Below, piece by piece: positions 1 to 6,992 of a DNA stretch of 13,391 nt. Numbering within the stretch: the first letter of the stretch is position 1; each line of letters opens with the position of its first letter. Made by a program: the position numbers and the translations under genes. Where the stretch lies: NCBI GenBank assembly GCA_002424365.1, contig DIRQ01000097.1:1-13391 (forward strand), given 5' to 3'. The notes under the pieces are model-generated. The model searched no databases. It was not told where the DNA came from and saw only the letters and a list, made by a program, of their open reading frames with translations. Origin of the DNA: Syntrophomonas sp. UBA5432. GTDB taxonomy: Bacteria; Bacillota; Syntrophomonadia; Syntrophomonadales; Syntrophomonadaceae.

Positions 1-483
1 ATGCTTGGGGCTCATTCTCTCTCCCTGTTTTATGATTACTTGTCCATTTTTTATATCATCCCCGCGCTTGATAATACGTTCTCCATTAGAAGCCGGCTTA
101 TATATCAGCACCGAATCTTTGTCCTGCAATTTAGTTTGTTCCACCATAATAACCGCGTTAGCACCGGGCGGTATCATACTTCCCGTAGAAACGTAGATAC
201 ACTGGCCTTCCTTTAACTCAATATCGGCACTGTCTCCAGGCAGCACTTCCCCCAGATATTCTAGTAACACCGGATTATCTTCGTTAGCCACGTTAATATC
301 ACCAGCTTGTACGGCATAGCCATCACACATGGAACGAGAAAAATCTGGTACATTTACGTTAGAGATAATATCCTCGGCGACTATCTGATCAATTCCCTCC
401 AAAACGTTTACTTCCATATGCTTCATCGGGAGGTGTTTGAATTTTTCCCAAATTAGCTCATTAGCTGCTTCAAGCGAGAGCAT
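1..483 (-). CDS. moeA: Molybdopterin molybdenumtransferase MoeA, N-terminal part (runs off the window)
   Basis: Reading the minus strand from the ATG at 483 gives 161 uninterrupted codons to the window edge. MoeA inserts molybdate (or tungstate) into adenylylated molybdopterin, the last step of cofactor synthesis, in the cytoplasm. The visible part shows the MoeA N-terminal pattern: VPDFSRSMCDGYAV at 45-58 (family S-x-x-DGYA), STGSMIPPGANAV at 99-111 (family TGAxxPxGAxxV) and a basic KRGDDIKNG at 139-147. The catalytic MoCF-binding domain lies beyond the edge. The start is fixed by an AGAAAGGAG ribosome binding site about 7 bases upstream. The first 14 bases overlap the end of the ABC ATPase gene, which suggests translational coupling and a shared transcript. 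Family identity is clear. Whether it handles Mo or W cannot be told. Confidence 0.93.
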   Translation of the reverse strand, partial: MLSLEAANELIWEKFKHLPMKHMEVNVLEGIDQIVAEDIISNVNVPDFSRSMCDGYAVQAGDINVANEDNPVLLEYLGEVLPGDSADIELKEGQCIYVSTGSMIPPGANAVIMVEQTKLQDKDSVLIYKPASNGERIIKRGDDIKNGQVIIKQGERMSPKH

Positions 484-1312
484 ATTCTTTTCTCCTTTCT
501 ATTAATTGTAAGGATTTATCTTGTTCGGCCAGGCTCCTGGAAGGGATACAAACCTGTAGTTCCTGGTTCATGCGATTCTTCACAGTTACAATATCCACTT
601 CTACTCCGTACAGGGTTCTTAATCTTTCCGAAGTTATAGCTTCATCCGGAGTTCCATTGTGTAGAATTGTCCCATTATTTAAAAGTACTGCCCGATTAGA
701 GTAGATAAAGGCATGTTCTGGAAAATGGCAGGACATTAAGACGGCTATATTTAGTCCGGCCAGTTTCTTAACATGACTTAAAACTTTAATTTGATTGCCA
801 AAATCCAGGCTGGCAGTAGGTTCATCCATGACGAGAATCTTGGGCTCCTGAGCCAGAGCTCGAGCAATTAGAACTAACTGTCGCTCCCCGCCGCTTATCT
901 CGGTATATATACGATCTTGCAGGTAAGAAATATTTAACATTTCCAATGCCTGTTCAGCAATTTTTACATCTTTTTTGGCTGGGGAAGCAAAGGGCTTAAT
1001 GTGGGCTGTCCGTCCCATTAGCACCACATCCAACACCTGAAAGGGAAAGGGTGGGGTGTGCATCTGCGGAATATAGCCTACGACTCTGGCAATTTGAGCA
1101 GAAGACCAATTCTTAATATTTTTGCCGTCTAACAGCACCTCCCCTCCTTGAATTGGCAATAGGCCCAGTATGGTTTTTATAAGGGTGGTTTTGCCACAAC
1201 CATTGGCTCCTAAAAGGCCAATTACTTCCCCCACATTAATGCTAAGAGAAATGCTTTTAATCACGGTTCGTTGCCCATATCCACAGCTTAAGTTCCTAAG
1301 TTCCAATTCCAT
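470..1312 (-). CDS. ABC transporter ATP-binding protein, FecE/BtuD type; probable molybdate/tungstate importer
   Basis: This 280-residue cytoplasmic ATPase powers the adjacent permease. Visible motifs are Walker A GANGCGKTT (35-43), the Q-loop glutamine at 83, the signature ISGGERQ (139-145), Walker B ILVMDEPT (159-166) and the H-loop histidine at 196. The LYGVEVDIV stretch near the C-terminus is typical of the iron/cobalamin/heme subfamily. The ATG at 1312 follows a GGGGGT ribosome binding site, 17 bases after the permease stop. The 3' end overlaps moeA. Sequence class alone would suggest Fe-siderophore or B12 as substrate. The moeA neighbour and the Moco-type riboswitch upstream instead favour molybdate or tungstate, as in H. 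influenzae MolC. That substrate is an inference. Confidence 0.93.
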   Translation of the reverse strand: MELELRNLSCGYGQRTVIKSISLSINVGEVIGLLGANGCGKTTLIKTILGLLPIQGGEVLLDGKNIKNWSSAQIARVVGYIPQMHTPPFPFQVLDVVLMGRTAHIKPFASPAKKDVKIAEQALEMLNISYLQDRIYTEISGGERQLVLIARALAQEPKILVMDEPTASLDFGNQIKVLSHVKKLAGLNIAVLMSCHFPEHAFIYSNRAVLLNNGTILHNGTPDEAITSERLRTLYGVEVDIVTVKNRMNQELQVCIPSRSLAEQDKSLQLIERRKEYALA

Positions 1313-1329
1313 TTTCTATACCCCCAAAC

Positions 1330-2379
1330 TTATTTCCAACCCCATTTACTGTTTAATAATAAATATAAAAAGAAAGGTACCCCGATAAGGGCGGTCAAAA
1401 TCCCCAGCGGAATTTCCATACTGGCCAGTAACCGAGCCAGGTCGTCAACTAATAGCAGATAGGCACCGCCCAGTAAGATAGATGCCGGCAGCAATACCCG
1501 ATAATTCGGGCCCACAATCATTCGAGCTAAATGTGGTATTACTAGCCCTACCCAACCGATTAGACCGCTAATGGAAACTGATGCTGCCGTCATTAGGGTA
1601 CAGCAGACAATCACTATGGTTTTCATTAACGTAGTATTAATACCTAGTACCCGGGCCTCTTCCTCCCCCATCGCCAAAACGTTGAGACGCCAACGTAAGA
1701 GATAAAGCAAAATCCCTCCGAGCAATATAGGAATCAATACCATATATACATCCCGTGGAGTAATCGAGGCCAAACTTCCCATAAGCCAGAAGGTTATCGC
1801 GGGTAGCTTATCATAGGGGTCAGCAATATATTTAATACAGGAGATGGCAGCAGTAAACAGCGAACCAATCATGATACCCGACAGTACCAGAGCCAACATC
1901 GGGTCATGCCGAATCCGTATGCTAATCCCATAGGTTAAGCTAACAGCCAATAATCCACCCACAAATGCCATTAATTGTATTCCTAGCATGCTAAACGAAA
2001 AATATATACCCAGAGCTGCTCCAAAACCGGCACCGGCAGAGGCTCCCAGTATATCCGGAGATACCAGCGGGTTTTTAAACATTCCCTGATAAGCAGCTCC
2101 AGCAGTAGATAGTGCTGCACCTACTAATATGGCAGCCAAAATACGAGGCAAGCGTACTTGAAATATTACTGTCTCAACGGTAGCATTCCAAGTTGGCTCC
2201 AGGGGCAATACCCGGGCGGCTAAAACCTCCAGTAACTGTCCTGGAGGTACCGGGTATCGCCCCAGAGCAAAGGAAAGGATAAAAATAAGTATGAGCGTAA
2301 TTAATAAGATGATAATTTTCCAGCCGGCATCTTTTTTTGATTCTACTTCTGTAATTCTATGTCTAGTAACTGCCTCCAC
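1330..2379 (-). CDS. ABC transporter permease, FecCD/BtuC type; probable molybdate/tungstate importer
   Basis: This 349-residue inner-membrane permease is of the multi-spanning FecCD family. A basic N-terminus is followed by a first membrane segment at about 20-40 and further hydrophobic segments to the end. The family block GxxxQGxxxNPLxxPxxLGxxxGA is seen at about 94-117 (NPLVSPD at 103-109), and the C-terminal GLIGWVGLVIPHLAR block (272-286) contains the coupling region that contacts the ATPase. The start is a GTG at 2379 preceded by AAAGGGG. It is the first gene after a 730-base leader carrying a Moco-like riboswitch. No periplasmic-type substrate-binding protein gene lies between that leader and this gene, so the binding protein must be downstream of moeA or elsewhere. 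Substrate assignment rests on context, and iron or cobalamin remain alternatives. Confidence 0.93.
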   Translation of the reverse strand: MEAVTRHRITEVESKKDAGWKIIILLITLILIFILSFALGRYPVPPGQLLEVLAARVLPLEPTWNATVETVIFQVRLPRILAAILVGAALSTAGAAYQGMFKNPLVSPDILGASAGAGFGAALGIYFSFSMLGIQLMAFVGGLLAVSLTYGISIRIRHDPMLALVLSGIMIGSLFTAAISCIKYIADPYDKLPAITFWLMGSLASITPRDVYMVLIPILLGGILLYLLRWRLNVLAMGEEEARVLGINTTLMKTIVIVCCTLMTAASVSISGLIGWVGLVIPHLARMIVGPNYRVLLPASILLGGAYLLLVDDLARLLASMEIPLGILTALIGVPFFLYLLLNSKWGWK

Positions 2380-2590
2380 CTGTAGTCCCCTTTCATAACT
2401 TATAGCCTGGCACGAAAATAATACTTGTTCCCCCTATGCTGTTCTATTTTGATAAAGGTATGCTATTTATATGGGGTAAGAGAAAATGAATCTGTGGTAG
2501 TAATTAAGTTTTAATACCCCTTTTATCAGCTTCTGTTTCTCCCACCCCAAATTAATTCGGTTAATCCGGTTTATACCATCAAATAATAAA
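2380..2590. other. Non-coding 5' leader between the putative terminator and the permease gene
   Basis: About 210 bases without a supportable reading frame on either strand. On the minus strand they follow the U-rich run after the 2591-2614 hairpin. They contain purine-rich runs (GGGGTGGGAG, GGGGGAAC) and the AAAGGGG ribosome binding site of the permease. GGGGTA (2473-2478) and TACCCC (2515-2520) could pair, but only across a loop of about 36 bases. I see no remnant of a substrate-binding protein gene. Confidence 0.5.
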
Positions 2591-2614
2591 CCAGCATCGG
2601 AAAGTTGATGCTGG
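2591..2614 (-). terminator. Hairpin followed by a U-rich run in the leader of the transporter-moeA operon
   Basis: On the minus strand CCAGCATC pairs perfectly with GATGCTGG around an 8-base loop, and TTTATTATTTG follows. The layout (aptamer, hairpin, then this hairpin with a U-rich tail, then the operon) fits the expression platform of a transcription-terminating riboswitch. The tail is interrupted by A residues, so it may be a weak or conditional terminator. Confidence 0.6.
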
Positions 2615-2625
2615 CTTTAAAACTT

Positions 2626-2661
2626 TGTAAATGGAGATAGAATTAATCTCCATACTTTACA
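2626..2661 (-). other. Strong stem-loop between the Moco-like aptamer and the terminator hairpin
   Basis: The arms 2626-2638 and 2646-2661 pair over 13-14 positions (TGTAAA/TTTACA and ATGGAGAT/ATCTCCAT) with a 2-base bulge and a 7-base loop. It is not followed by a T-run on the minus strand, so it is unlikely to be a terminator itself. Its position suggests part of the expression platform of the upstream riboswitch. Confidence 0.55.
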
Positions 2662-2689
2662 TTTAATCCCCTGGTGACAGTAGCAAACC

Positions 2690-2840
2690 ATTGTTGTCCC
2701 CTTAGAAGGATATACCATATCTTCTTTCCAGACACGGGAGGCATAGCCGTTTCCTGCTATACCCTGGGAAGCGATTAAACGCTCCTTTCGTCCAATTATC
2801 CATAGCCTTAAGCTTTAGGATAAAAGGCTCGAAGACATTG
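2690..2840 (-). ncRNA. Moco/Tuco riboswitch (molybdenum or tungsten cofactor aptamer)
   Basis: The minus strand carries CCCAGG (2768-2763), a 7-bp hairpin GTATAGC/GCTATGC with a purine-rich loop (2762-2741), then CTCCCGTGTCTGGAAAG (2740-2724) and a further hairpin at 2724-2705. From memory this closely matches the core of the Escherichia coli moaA leader, where CCAGG, a hairpin and CTCCCGTATCTGGAAAG occur in the same order. Upstream there are a 6-bp AGCCTT/AAGGCT hairpin (2829-2804) and a GAGCG/CGCTT hairpin (about 2784-2769), which also fit a multi-stem aptamer. The RNA would sense cofactor and control the downstream permease, ATPase and moeA genes. The outer boundaries are approximate because I could not place the closing P1 helix with confidence. 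Whether it is the Mo or the W subtype is open. Confidence 0.8.
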
Positions 2841-3028
2841 CCTATTCTATTTTAACTAATTCTATGTTAATTGTTGTTGACATTGGTCAGTTTTTGTATG
2901 CCGTTTCGTCATTTTTATTCTTATCCTTATTTGTTATTGTTGATATTTGTTTAATTCTATATAGTTTCAGGTATTCCTGCCTAATAATTAATTTTTTCCT
3001 TAACTTTTTAAATCCAGACCATAAACAC
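2841..3028. other. AT-rich non-coding region upstream of the riboswitch
   Basis: No supportable gene on either strand. The promoter of the riboswitch-transporter-moeA operon must lie here or in the copA end. TAAAAT- and TAGAAT-like -10 candidates occur on the minus strand at about 2870-2843, but no matching TTGACA-like box at proper spacing is visible. A small dyad CAGGAATACCTG on the minus strand (2980-2969) is the only other structure seen. Confidence 0.4.
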
Positions 3029-3054
3029 AAATGAGACCCTTTCAGGTCTCATTT
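3029..3054 (-). terminator. Terminator downstream of copA, possibly bidirectional
   Basis: AAATGAGACC (3029-3038) pairs perfectly with GGTCTCATTT (3045-3054) around a 6-base loop, 60 bases after the copA stop. On the minus strand the stem ends in ATTTGTGTTT. On the plus strand it ends in ATTTTTC. It separates copA transcription from the riboswitch leader. Confidence 0.75.
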
Positions 3055-3113
3055 TTCAAACAAAGAATTATTATAAAACGGGTCTATGGTATATTACTCT
3101 GATTCTATGGAGT

Positions 3114-5297
3114 TTATACGGCTGCTTTAAACCGCCGTAAACGTAAAGAATTTGATACTACCGTTACCGAACTTAATGCCATAGCTCCGGCGGCTATAAC
3201 TGGCGAGAGTAATCCCAGAGCGGCAAAGGGTATACCAATGATATTATAAATAAAGGCCCAAAAGAGGTTTTGTTTGATGTGTTTCATCGTTGTACAGGAT
3301 AGTTGAATGGCAGTTACTATACTTCGCAGGTCACCACTGATCAAAGTAATACCTGAGGTTTCCATAGCTACATCGGTTCCCGTACCTATGGCTATACCTA
3401 CATCGGCAGTAGCTAAAGCAGGAGCATCATTAATTCCGTCTCCCACCATGGCTACTCTTTTACCACTATTTTTTAGTTCCAGGACCCGGGCCGCTTTATC
3501 CCCGGGAAGAACTTCGGCGATCACATTATCAATACCTAATTGAGAAGCTATGGCATGGGCCGTACGCTGATTATCCCCGGTTAGGATATAGATATCAATC
3601 CCCATTTGCTTAAGCTTTCTAATTGCCGGATGAGCGCTTTCCCGCAGGGTATCAGCTACCGCGATTATCCCTTCCAGTCTTCCGTCTACAGTAACCAGCA
3701 TAGCAGTTTTAGCTTCGTTCTCCAGTTCCTCTAGTTTTTGTTCTAGCTGGCTGAAATCTATGGAGTATTCTTTTAAAAGCTGGCGATTGCCAATTAAAAT
3801 AGACTTATTATCATATTCAACAGCCAAACCCAGACCCGGCAAGGCCTGAAAATTAGCGGCATCGGGTATTGCCTCTTCTCCCTTAAGCACTACAGCCTGG
3901 TCATAGATGGCCTCTCCCAATGGATGTTCTGAATATTTTTCTGCTACTGCAGCCAATAAAACTATCTCTTCTTCCTTTAGCCTGCCACATGATATGACAT
4001 CAGTTACTTCCGGCTTGCCTGTGGTCAGGGTCCCAGTTTTATCTAACACCAGGGTATCAATGTGACAGGCGGTTTCCAGTTGTTCTCCCCTTTTAATAAA
4101 AATCCCCTTCTCTGCTCCTACTCCGGTCCCTACCATAATAGCAGTTGGAGTCGCCAGGCCTAGAGCACAAGGACAGGCTATTACCAACACTGCTACTGCA
4201 CTGAGAACAGCGGTAGTAAGAACCCCGCTATACCAATACTGTAATATAAAGGTTATTAGAGCAATTCCCACTATGGCTGGAACGAAAACCCCGGATACCC
4301 GATCAGCGATTTTCTGGATAGGGGCTTTTGTACCTTGAGCTTCTTCCACCATTTTAATAATTCGAGCAAGGGTAGTCTCCTGTCCCACTCTGCTAGCGCG
4401 AAATTTAAAGCTGCCGCTTTTATTGATAGTAGCCCCGGTTACCATATCTCCAGGTTGTTTCTCCACCGGAATACTCTCTCCGGTAAGCATAGATTCATCA
4501 ATACTAGACCGTCCTTCGATTACCTCTCCATCCACTGGTATTTTCTCTCCCGGACGAATAATTATTATATCGCCTACCTTTACAGTTTCAATGGGGATAT
4601 CTATCTCTATTCCATCCCTTATCACCCGGGCTGATTGCGCCTGCAGCCCACTGAGAGCCTTTATTGAAGCTGTAGTTCTTTCTTTGGATATAGCCTCCAT
4701 ATATTTTCCGGCTAAAATTAAGGTGATTATCAAGGCTGAAGTCTCGAAATATATATCCATAGTTTTACCGCTCAACAGGTTATAAAGACTGAAGAAATAG
4801 GCTGCTGTAGTCCCCAGCGCAACCAGTACATCCATATTACTGCCTCCACCACGCAAAGCGGAAAAGGCATTCTTATAAAAACGATAGCCGATTATGAACT
4901 GAATCGGTGTGGCCAGTATCAATTGAAAATAGGGATTATGTAGCAGCACTACATTAATGCCCAGCAACATTAACACCATACTTAAAACCAGGGGTGCACT
5001 TAGAATAATGGCAGCTATTAAAAGACGATATAATTCTTTACTGCCAGTATCCTCCAATACGCCAACCGCACGATTCCCTTCGCTTTCCTCACGGGCGACA
5101 AAACCCAGGCGATCAATAGCCTGGGTTATCTGTTCCAGTTTAATCTGGGATGAATCGTAAGTTACTACTGCCTTATTGGTAGCCAAATTTACATTGGCAG
5201 CATCAATCCCTTCCATCCGGGAGAGCTTTTTCTCAATCCGGGCGGAACAGGAGGCACAAGACATACCAGATATATTCAAGCGAACTCTTTCCTGCAT
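3114..5297 (-). CDS. copA: Copper(I)-exporting P1B-type ATPase
   Basis: This 727-residue membrane ATPase pumps Cu(I) out of the cytoplasm. In order it shows one N-terminal heavy-metal domain with GMSCASC (Cys14, Cys17), membrane segments from about 88, the actuator loop TGES (272-275), the transport-site CPC (375-377), the phosphorylated Asp419 in DKTGTLT, the P1B-specific HP (458-459), TGDN (573-576) and GDGINDAP (619-626). The last two membrane segments carry N-x6-YN (677-685) and MALSS (707-711), the residues that define Cu(I) specificity in this class. The single metal domain and overall length are usual for bacterial CopA. The ATG follows a GAAGGTGAG ribosome binding site. No CopZ chaperone or CsoR/CopY regulator gene is adjacent, and I saw no clear CsoR operator. 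It appears to be a single-gene unit ending at the 3029-3054 terminator. Confidence 0.96.
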   Translation of the reverse strand: MQERVRLNISGMSCASCSARIEKKLSRMEGIDAANVNLATNKAVVTYDSSQIKLEQITQAIDRLGFVAREESEGNRAVGVLEDTGSKELYRLLIAAIILSAPLVLSMVLMLLGINVVLLHNPYFQLILATPIQFIIGYRFYKNAFSALRGGGSNMDVLVALGTTAAYFFSLYNLLSGKTMDIYFETSALIITLILAGKYMEAISKERTTASIKALSGLQAQSARVIRDGIEIDIPIETVKVGDIIIIRPGEKIPVDGEVIEGRSSIDESMLTGESIPVEKQPGDMVTGATINKSGSFKFRASRVGQETTLARIIKMVEEAQGTKAPIQKIADRVSGVFVPAIVGIALITFILQYWYSGVLTTAVLSAVAVLVIACPCALGLATPTAIMVGTGVGAEKGIFIKRGEQLETACHIDTLVLDKTGTLTTGKPEVTDVISCGRLKEEEIVLLAAVAEKYSEHPLGEAIYDQAVVLKGEEAIPDAANFQALPGLGLAVEYDNKSILIGNRQLLKEYSIDFSQLEQKLEELENEAKTAMLVTVDGRLEGIIAVADTLRESAHPAIRKLKQMGIDIYILTGDNQRTAHAIASQLGIDNVIAEVLPGDKAARVLELKNSGKRVAMVGDGINDAPALATADVGIAIGTGTDVAMETSGITLISGDLRSIVTAIQLSCTTMKHIKQNLFWAFIYNIIGIPFAALGLLSPVIAAGAMALSSVTVVSNSLRLRRFKAAV

Positions 5298-5347
5298 AGA
5301 TAACTCACCTTCAAAAGCTTAACCCGTCTTAAGGAGTACAACATGAA

Positions 5348-5390
5348 TAGACGCGGAAACCGCGGAGTTTAAGGAGATTAACGTGGAACT
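5348..5390. repeat. Degenerate ACGCGGA-type intergenic repeat upstream of copA
   Basis: The plus strand reads TAGACGCGGA, then CCGCGGA, TTTAAGGAGATTA and ACGTGGA, a run of imperfect units of roughly ten bases of the form (A/C)CGCGGAttA. CGCGGAAACCGCG within it (5352-5364) can form a small hairpin. A similar run starting TAGACGCGGA lies upstream of folD at 6411-6451, and a single unit TAGACGTGGA lies at 11791. Family and function are unknown. Confidence 0.55.
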
Positions 5391-5480
5391 TTTTATTATT
5401 GAAAAGCCGATTTTCGTAATCTATAAAATATTTACTAATTTATCACCGTTGAGTGCCAGTTCGCCCTGGATGTGTAAATC

Positions 5481-5502
5481 AAAAAAGGAAACCCTACGGT
5501 TT
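5481..5502 (-). terminator. Possible weak terminator after folD
   Basis: On the minus strand AAACC pairs with GGTTT around a 4-base loop (5502-5489) and CCTTTTTTG follows. The stem is only 5 bp, but the T-run is good and it lies about 50 bases after the folD stop. Confidence 0.4.
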
Positions 5503-5549
5503 GTGACGGCAGGACAGATATATGGGTTAAGCTCCAATACTTTCTTACC

Positions 5550-6374
5550 CTAAACCATGTTTTTCTGGCTTATAATTCTCAGGTTATCAAACAGTTCTGC
5601 TACCGTAATTAGCCCAACTCCTCCGGGTACGGCACTGGCTATACGGGCTTTGGCCTTGGACTCTTCGTGTACATCTCCAACCATACGGCCGTTCTCATCA
5701 AAATTAATACCTACATCTATTATTACACTATCTTCACTCACCATGTCCGGAGTAATATAATTAGCTTTCCCTAATGCAGCAACTAGTATATCAGCATTAC
5801 GAGTTTCATTGCCGAGGTTCTTAGTTCTGGAGTGACAAAGGGTTACGGTCCCATTTTCCAAACTCATCATCATAGCCAGCGGACTACCAAGTATGGCACT
5901 TCTACCTACAATACATACCTTCTTACCCTCTATCGGTATATCATAATGTTTTAACATACTTATAACTGCTTTGGGAGTAGCCGGTTTTATACCCTCCTGC
6001 TTACTGATTAATTTGCCTAAATTATAGTTATGTATTCCCTCTACATCCTTATGGTAATCGATAACGTTAGCCAGCACAGCAATGTCAAGATGAGCTGGTA
6101 AGGGAGTTTGCAGCATTATGCCATTAACACCAGAGTCCCGATTAAGTTTATCTATCTGCTTAATAGTATCTTCCAAACTTATTCCAGCAGAGAAACTGGC
6201 AATTTCCACCTTTACCCCGGTTTCATCTCCGATTTTTTTTATGCCATTAACATAAGCCAGTGAGCTTTTGTCATCACCTATCCGTACAACAACCATGCTC
6301 ATAGGAATCTTTTTGGCAGTACGGGCTACCCCCTCCTTAATCTTCTCTCTGATTTCTTTCCCATAAATAAGCAC
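5550..6374 (-). CDS. folD: FolD-family methylenetetrahydrofolate dehydrogenase, divergent active site
   Basis: This 274-residue cytoplasmic protein is homologous to the bifunctional enzyme that oxidises methylene-THF with NAD(P) and hydrolyses methenyl-THF to formyl-THF. Recognisable blocks are GDDKSSLAYVNGIKK (33-47), QTPLP (89-93), KDVEG (109-113), PATPK (131-135), VGRSAILGSPLA (156-167), CHSRT (180-184) and the C-terminal VPGGVG. Two key positions differ from the usual family: the catalytic lysine four residues after Tyr41 (K56 in human, K54 in E. coli) is Ile45, and the second Asp of KDVDG is Glu112. In studied FolD enzymes the lysine is needed for cyclohydrolase activity, so this protein may be dehydrogenase-only or have another role. 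It starts with GTG, preceded by GGAGG at 8 bases. It appears transcriptionally separate from yraN and copA. Family membership is firm. The exact activity is not. Confidence 0.85.
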   Translation of the reverse strand: MLIYGKEIREKIKEGVARTAKKIPMSMVVVRIGDDKSSLAYVNGIKKIGDETGVKVEIASFSAGISLEDTIKQIDKLNRDSGVNGIMLQTPLPAHLDIAVLANVIDYHKDVEGIHNYNLGKLISKQEGIKPATPKAVISMLKHYDIPIEGKKVCIVGRSAILGSPLAMMMSLENGTVTLCHSRTKNLGNETRNADILVAALGKANYITPDMVSEDSVIIDVGINFDENGRMVGDVHEESKAKARIASAVPGGVGLITVAELFDNLRIISQKNMV

Positions 6375-6410
6375 TGATTAATCCTCCACTCCTACAAAAA
6401 TGAATTAAAA

Positions 6411-6598
6411 TAGACGCGGATAACGCAGATTAAACAGGATTTCCGCGGATTCTTTTATAATATAACTTAAAACCCATCTACTTTTTCATGTGTAGTTGCA
6501 GCAGTTTTACTTATATGAGTAGCTTTTTCTTTCACTCCTTTTAACCCCTCACATCTTACTCTAGAAAATAGCCACTTTCCTGGATTCGAAGTTATTTA
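6411..6598. repeat. Composite intergenic repeat between folD and yraN
   Basis: This 257-base gap holds, on the plus strand, TAGACGCGGATAACGCAGAT and further units ending CCGCGGATT (6411-6451). After a spacer come TAACCCCTCACATCTTACTC plus TA (6544-6565) and GGATTCGAAG (6584-6593). The same blocks occur in the same order at 11791-11856, upstream of the oxidoreductase gene, with shorter spacers. The ACGCGGA part also resembles 5348-5390 upstream of copA. It contains no open reading frame. Confidence 0.5.
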
Positions 6599-6631
6599 AA
6601 CGACAAATTAGTTATAACGCCTGTTTTCATA

Positions 6632-6979
6632 TTAAAAGGCCTGTTCAATATGATTAATGATTTCTTTGCTACCGTCTATAAGGATAGTAATAACATCAAA
6701 ACGTATTTCCTTATAGGGATGCTCCACACTATTCAGATATATTAAAGCCGCCTGGCGCAGGTGATTCATTTTCTTCCTGGTAATAGCCTCCTCGGGAGAA
6801 CCAAAGCTGGTGCTTTTTCTGGTCTTTACCTCTACAAATACTAGTTTACGATCCTTTTCGCATATTATATCCAATTCCCCGTTACGGGTGTAATAATTTC
6901 GGTCCAGTATCCTATAACCCTTGTCCTGTAAATAACGGCTGGCAATGTCTTCTCCCCACATACCCAGTTTCCGTTTCAT
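6632..6979 (-). CDS. YraN family (UPF0102) nuclease-fold protein
   Basis: This 115-residue cytoplasmic protein is of the usual length for the YraN family, which has a restriction-endonuclease-like (PD-D/ExK) fold and no firmly assigned role; links to DNA recombination and repair have been proposed. The core residues are present: Glu10 in the first helix, GELDII (34-39) with Asp37, and FVEVKTR (48-54) with Glu50 and Lys52. RFDVI follows near residue 93. The ATG at 6979 has a GAGGTAG ribosome binding site that lies in the 13-base gap after the FlhB-like gene, so it is very probably the last gene of the rnhB operon. No clear terminator is visible after it. Confidence 0.93.
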   Translation of the reverse strand: MKRKLGMWGEDIASRYLQDKGYRILDRNYYTRNGELDIICEKDRKLVFVEVKTRKSTSFGSPEEAITRKKMNHLRQAALIYLNSVEHPYKEIRFDVITILIDGSKEIINHIEQAF

Positions 6980-6992
6980 AAGCTACCTCGTT

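Noticed and set aside
1..216. Plus-strand open frames at the left edge
   Set aside because: They lie antisense to the clear moeA coding sequence on the minus strand.
2380..2860. Cobalamin riboswitch, as might be expected before a BtuCD-like transporter
   Set aside because: I do not see a B12-box-like sequence in the leader. The conserved core seen instead fits the Moco motif.
2876..2881. Plus-strand TTGACA as a promoter -35 box
   Set aside because: No acceptable -10 sequence follows at proper spacing and no plus-strand gene lies downstream.
2969..2980. Dyad CAGGAATACCTG as an operator
   Set aside because: The arms are only 4 bases long and no known regulator site is matched, so it may be chance.
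4335..4785. Plus-strand open frames inside copA, and similar plus-strand frames in other genes
   Set aside because: They are antisense to well-supported conserved genes, lack ribosome binding sites and show low-complexity translations without recognisable motifs.
5298..5347. CsoR or CopY operator before copA
   Set aside because: No GC-rich dyad of the CsoR type or TACANNTGTA box is visible.
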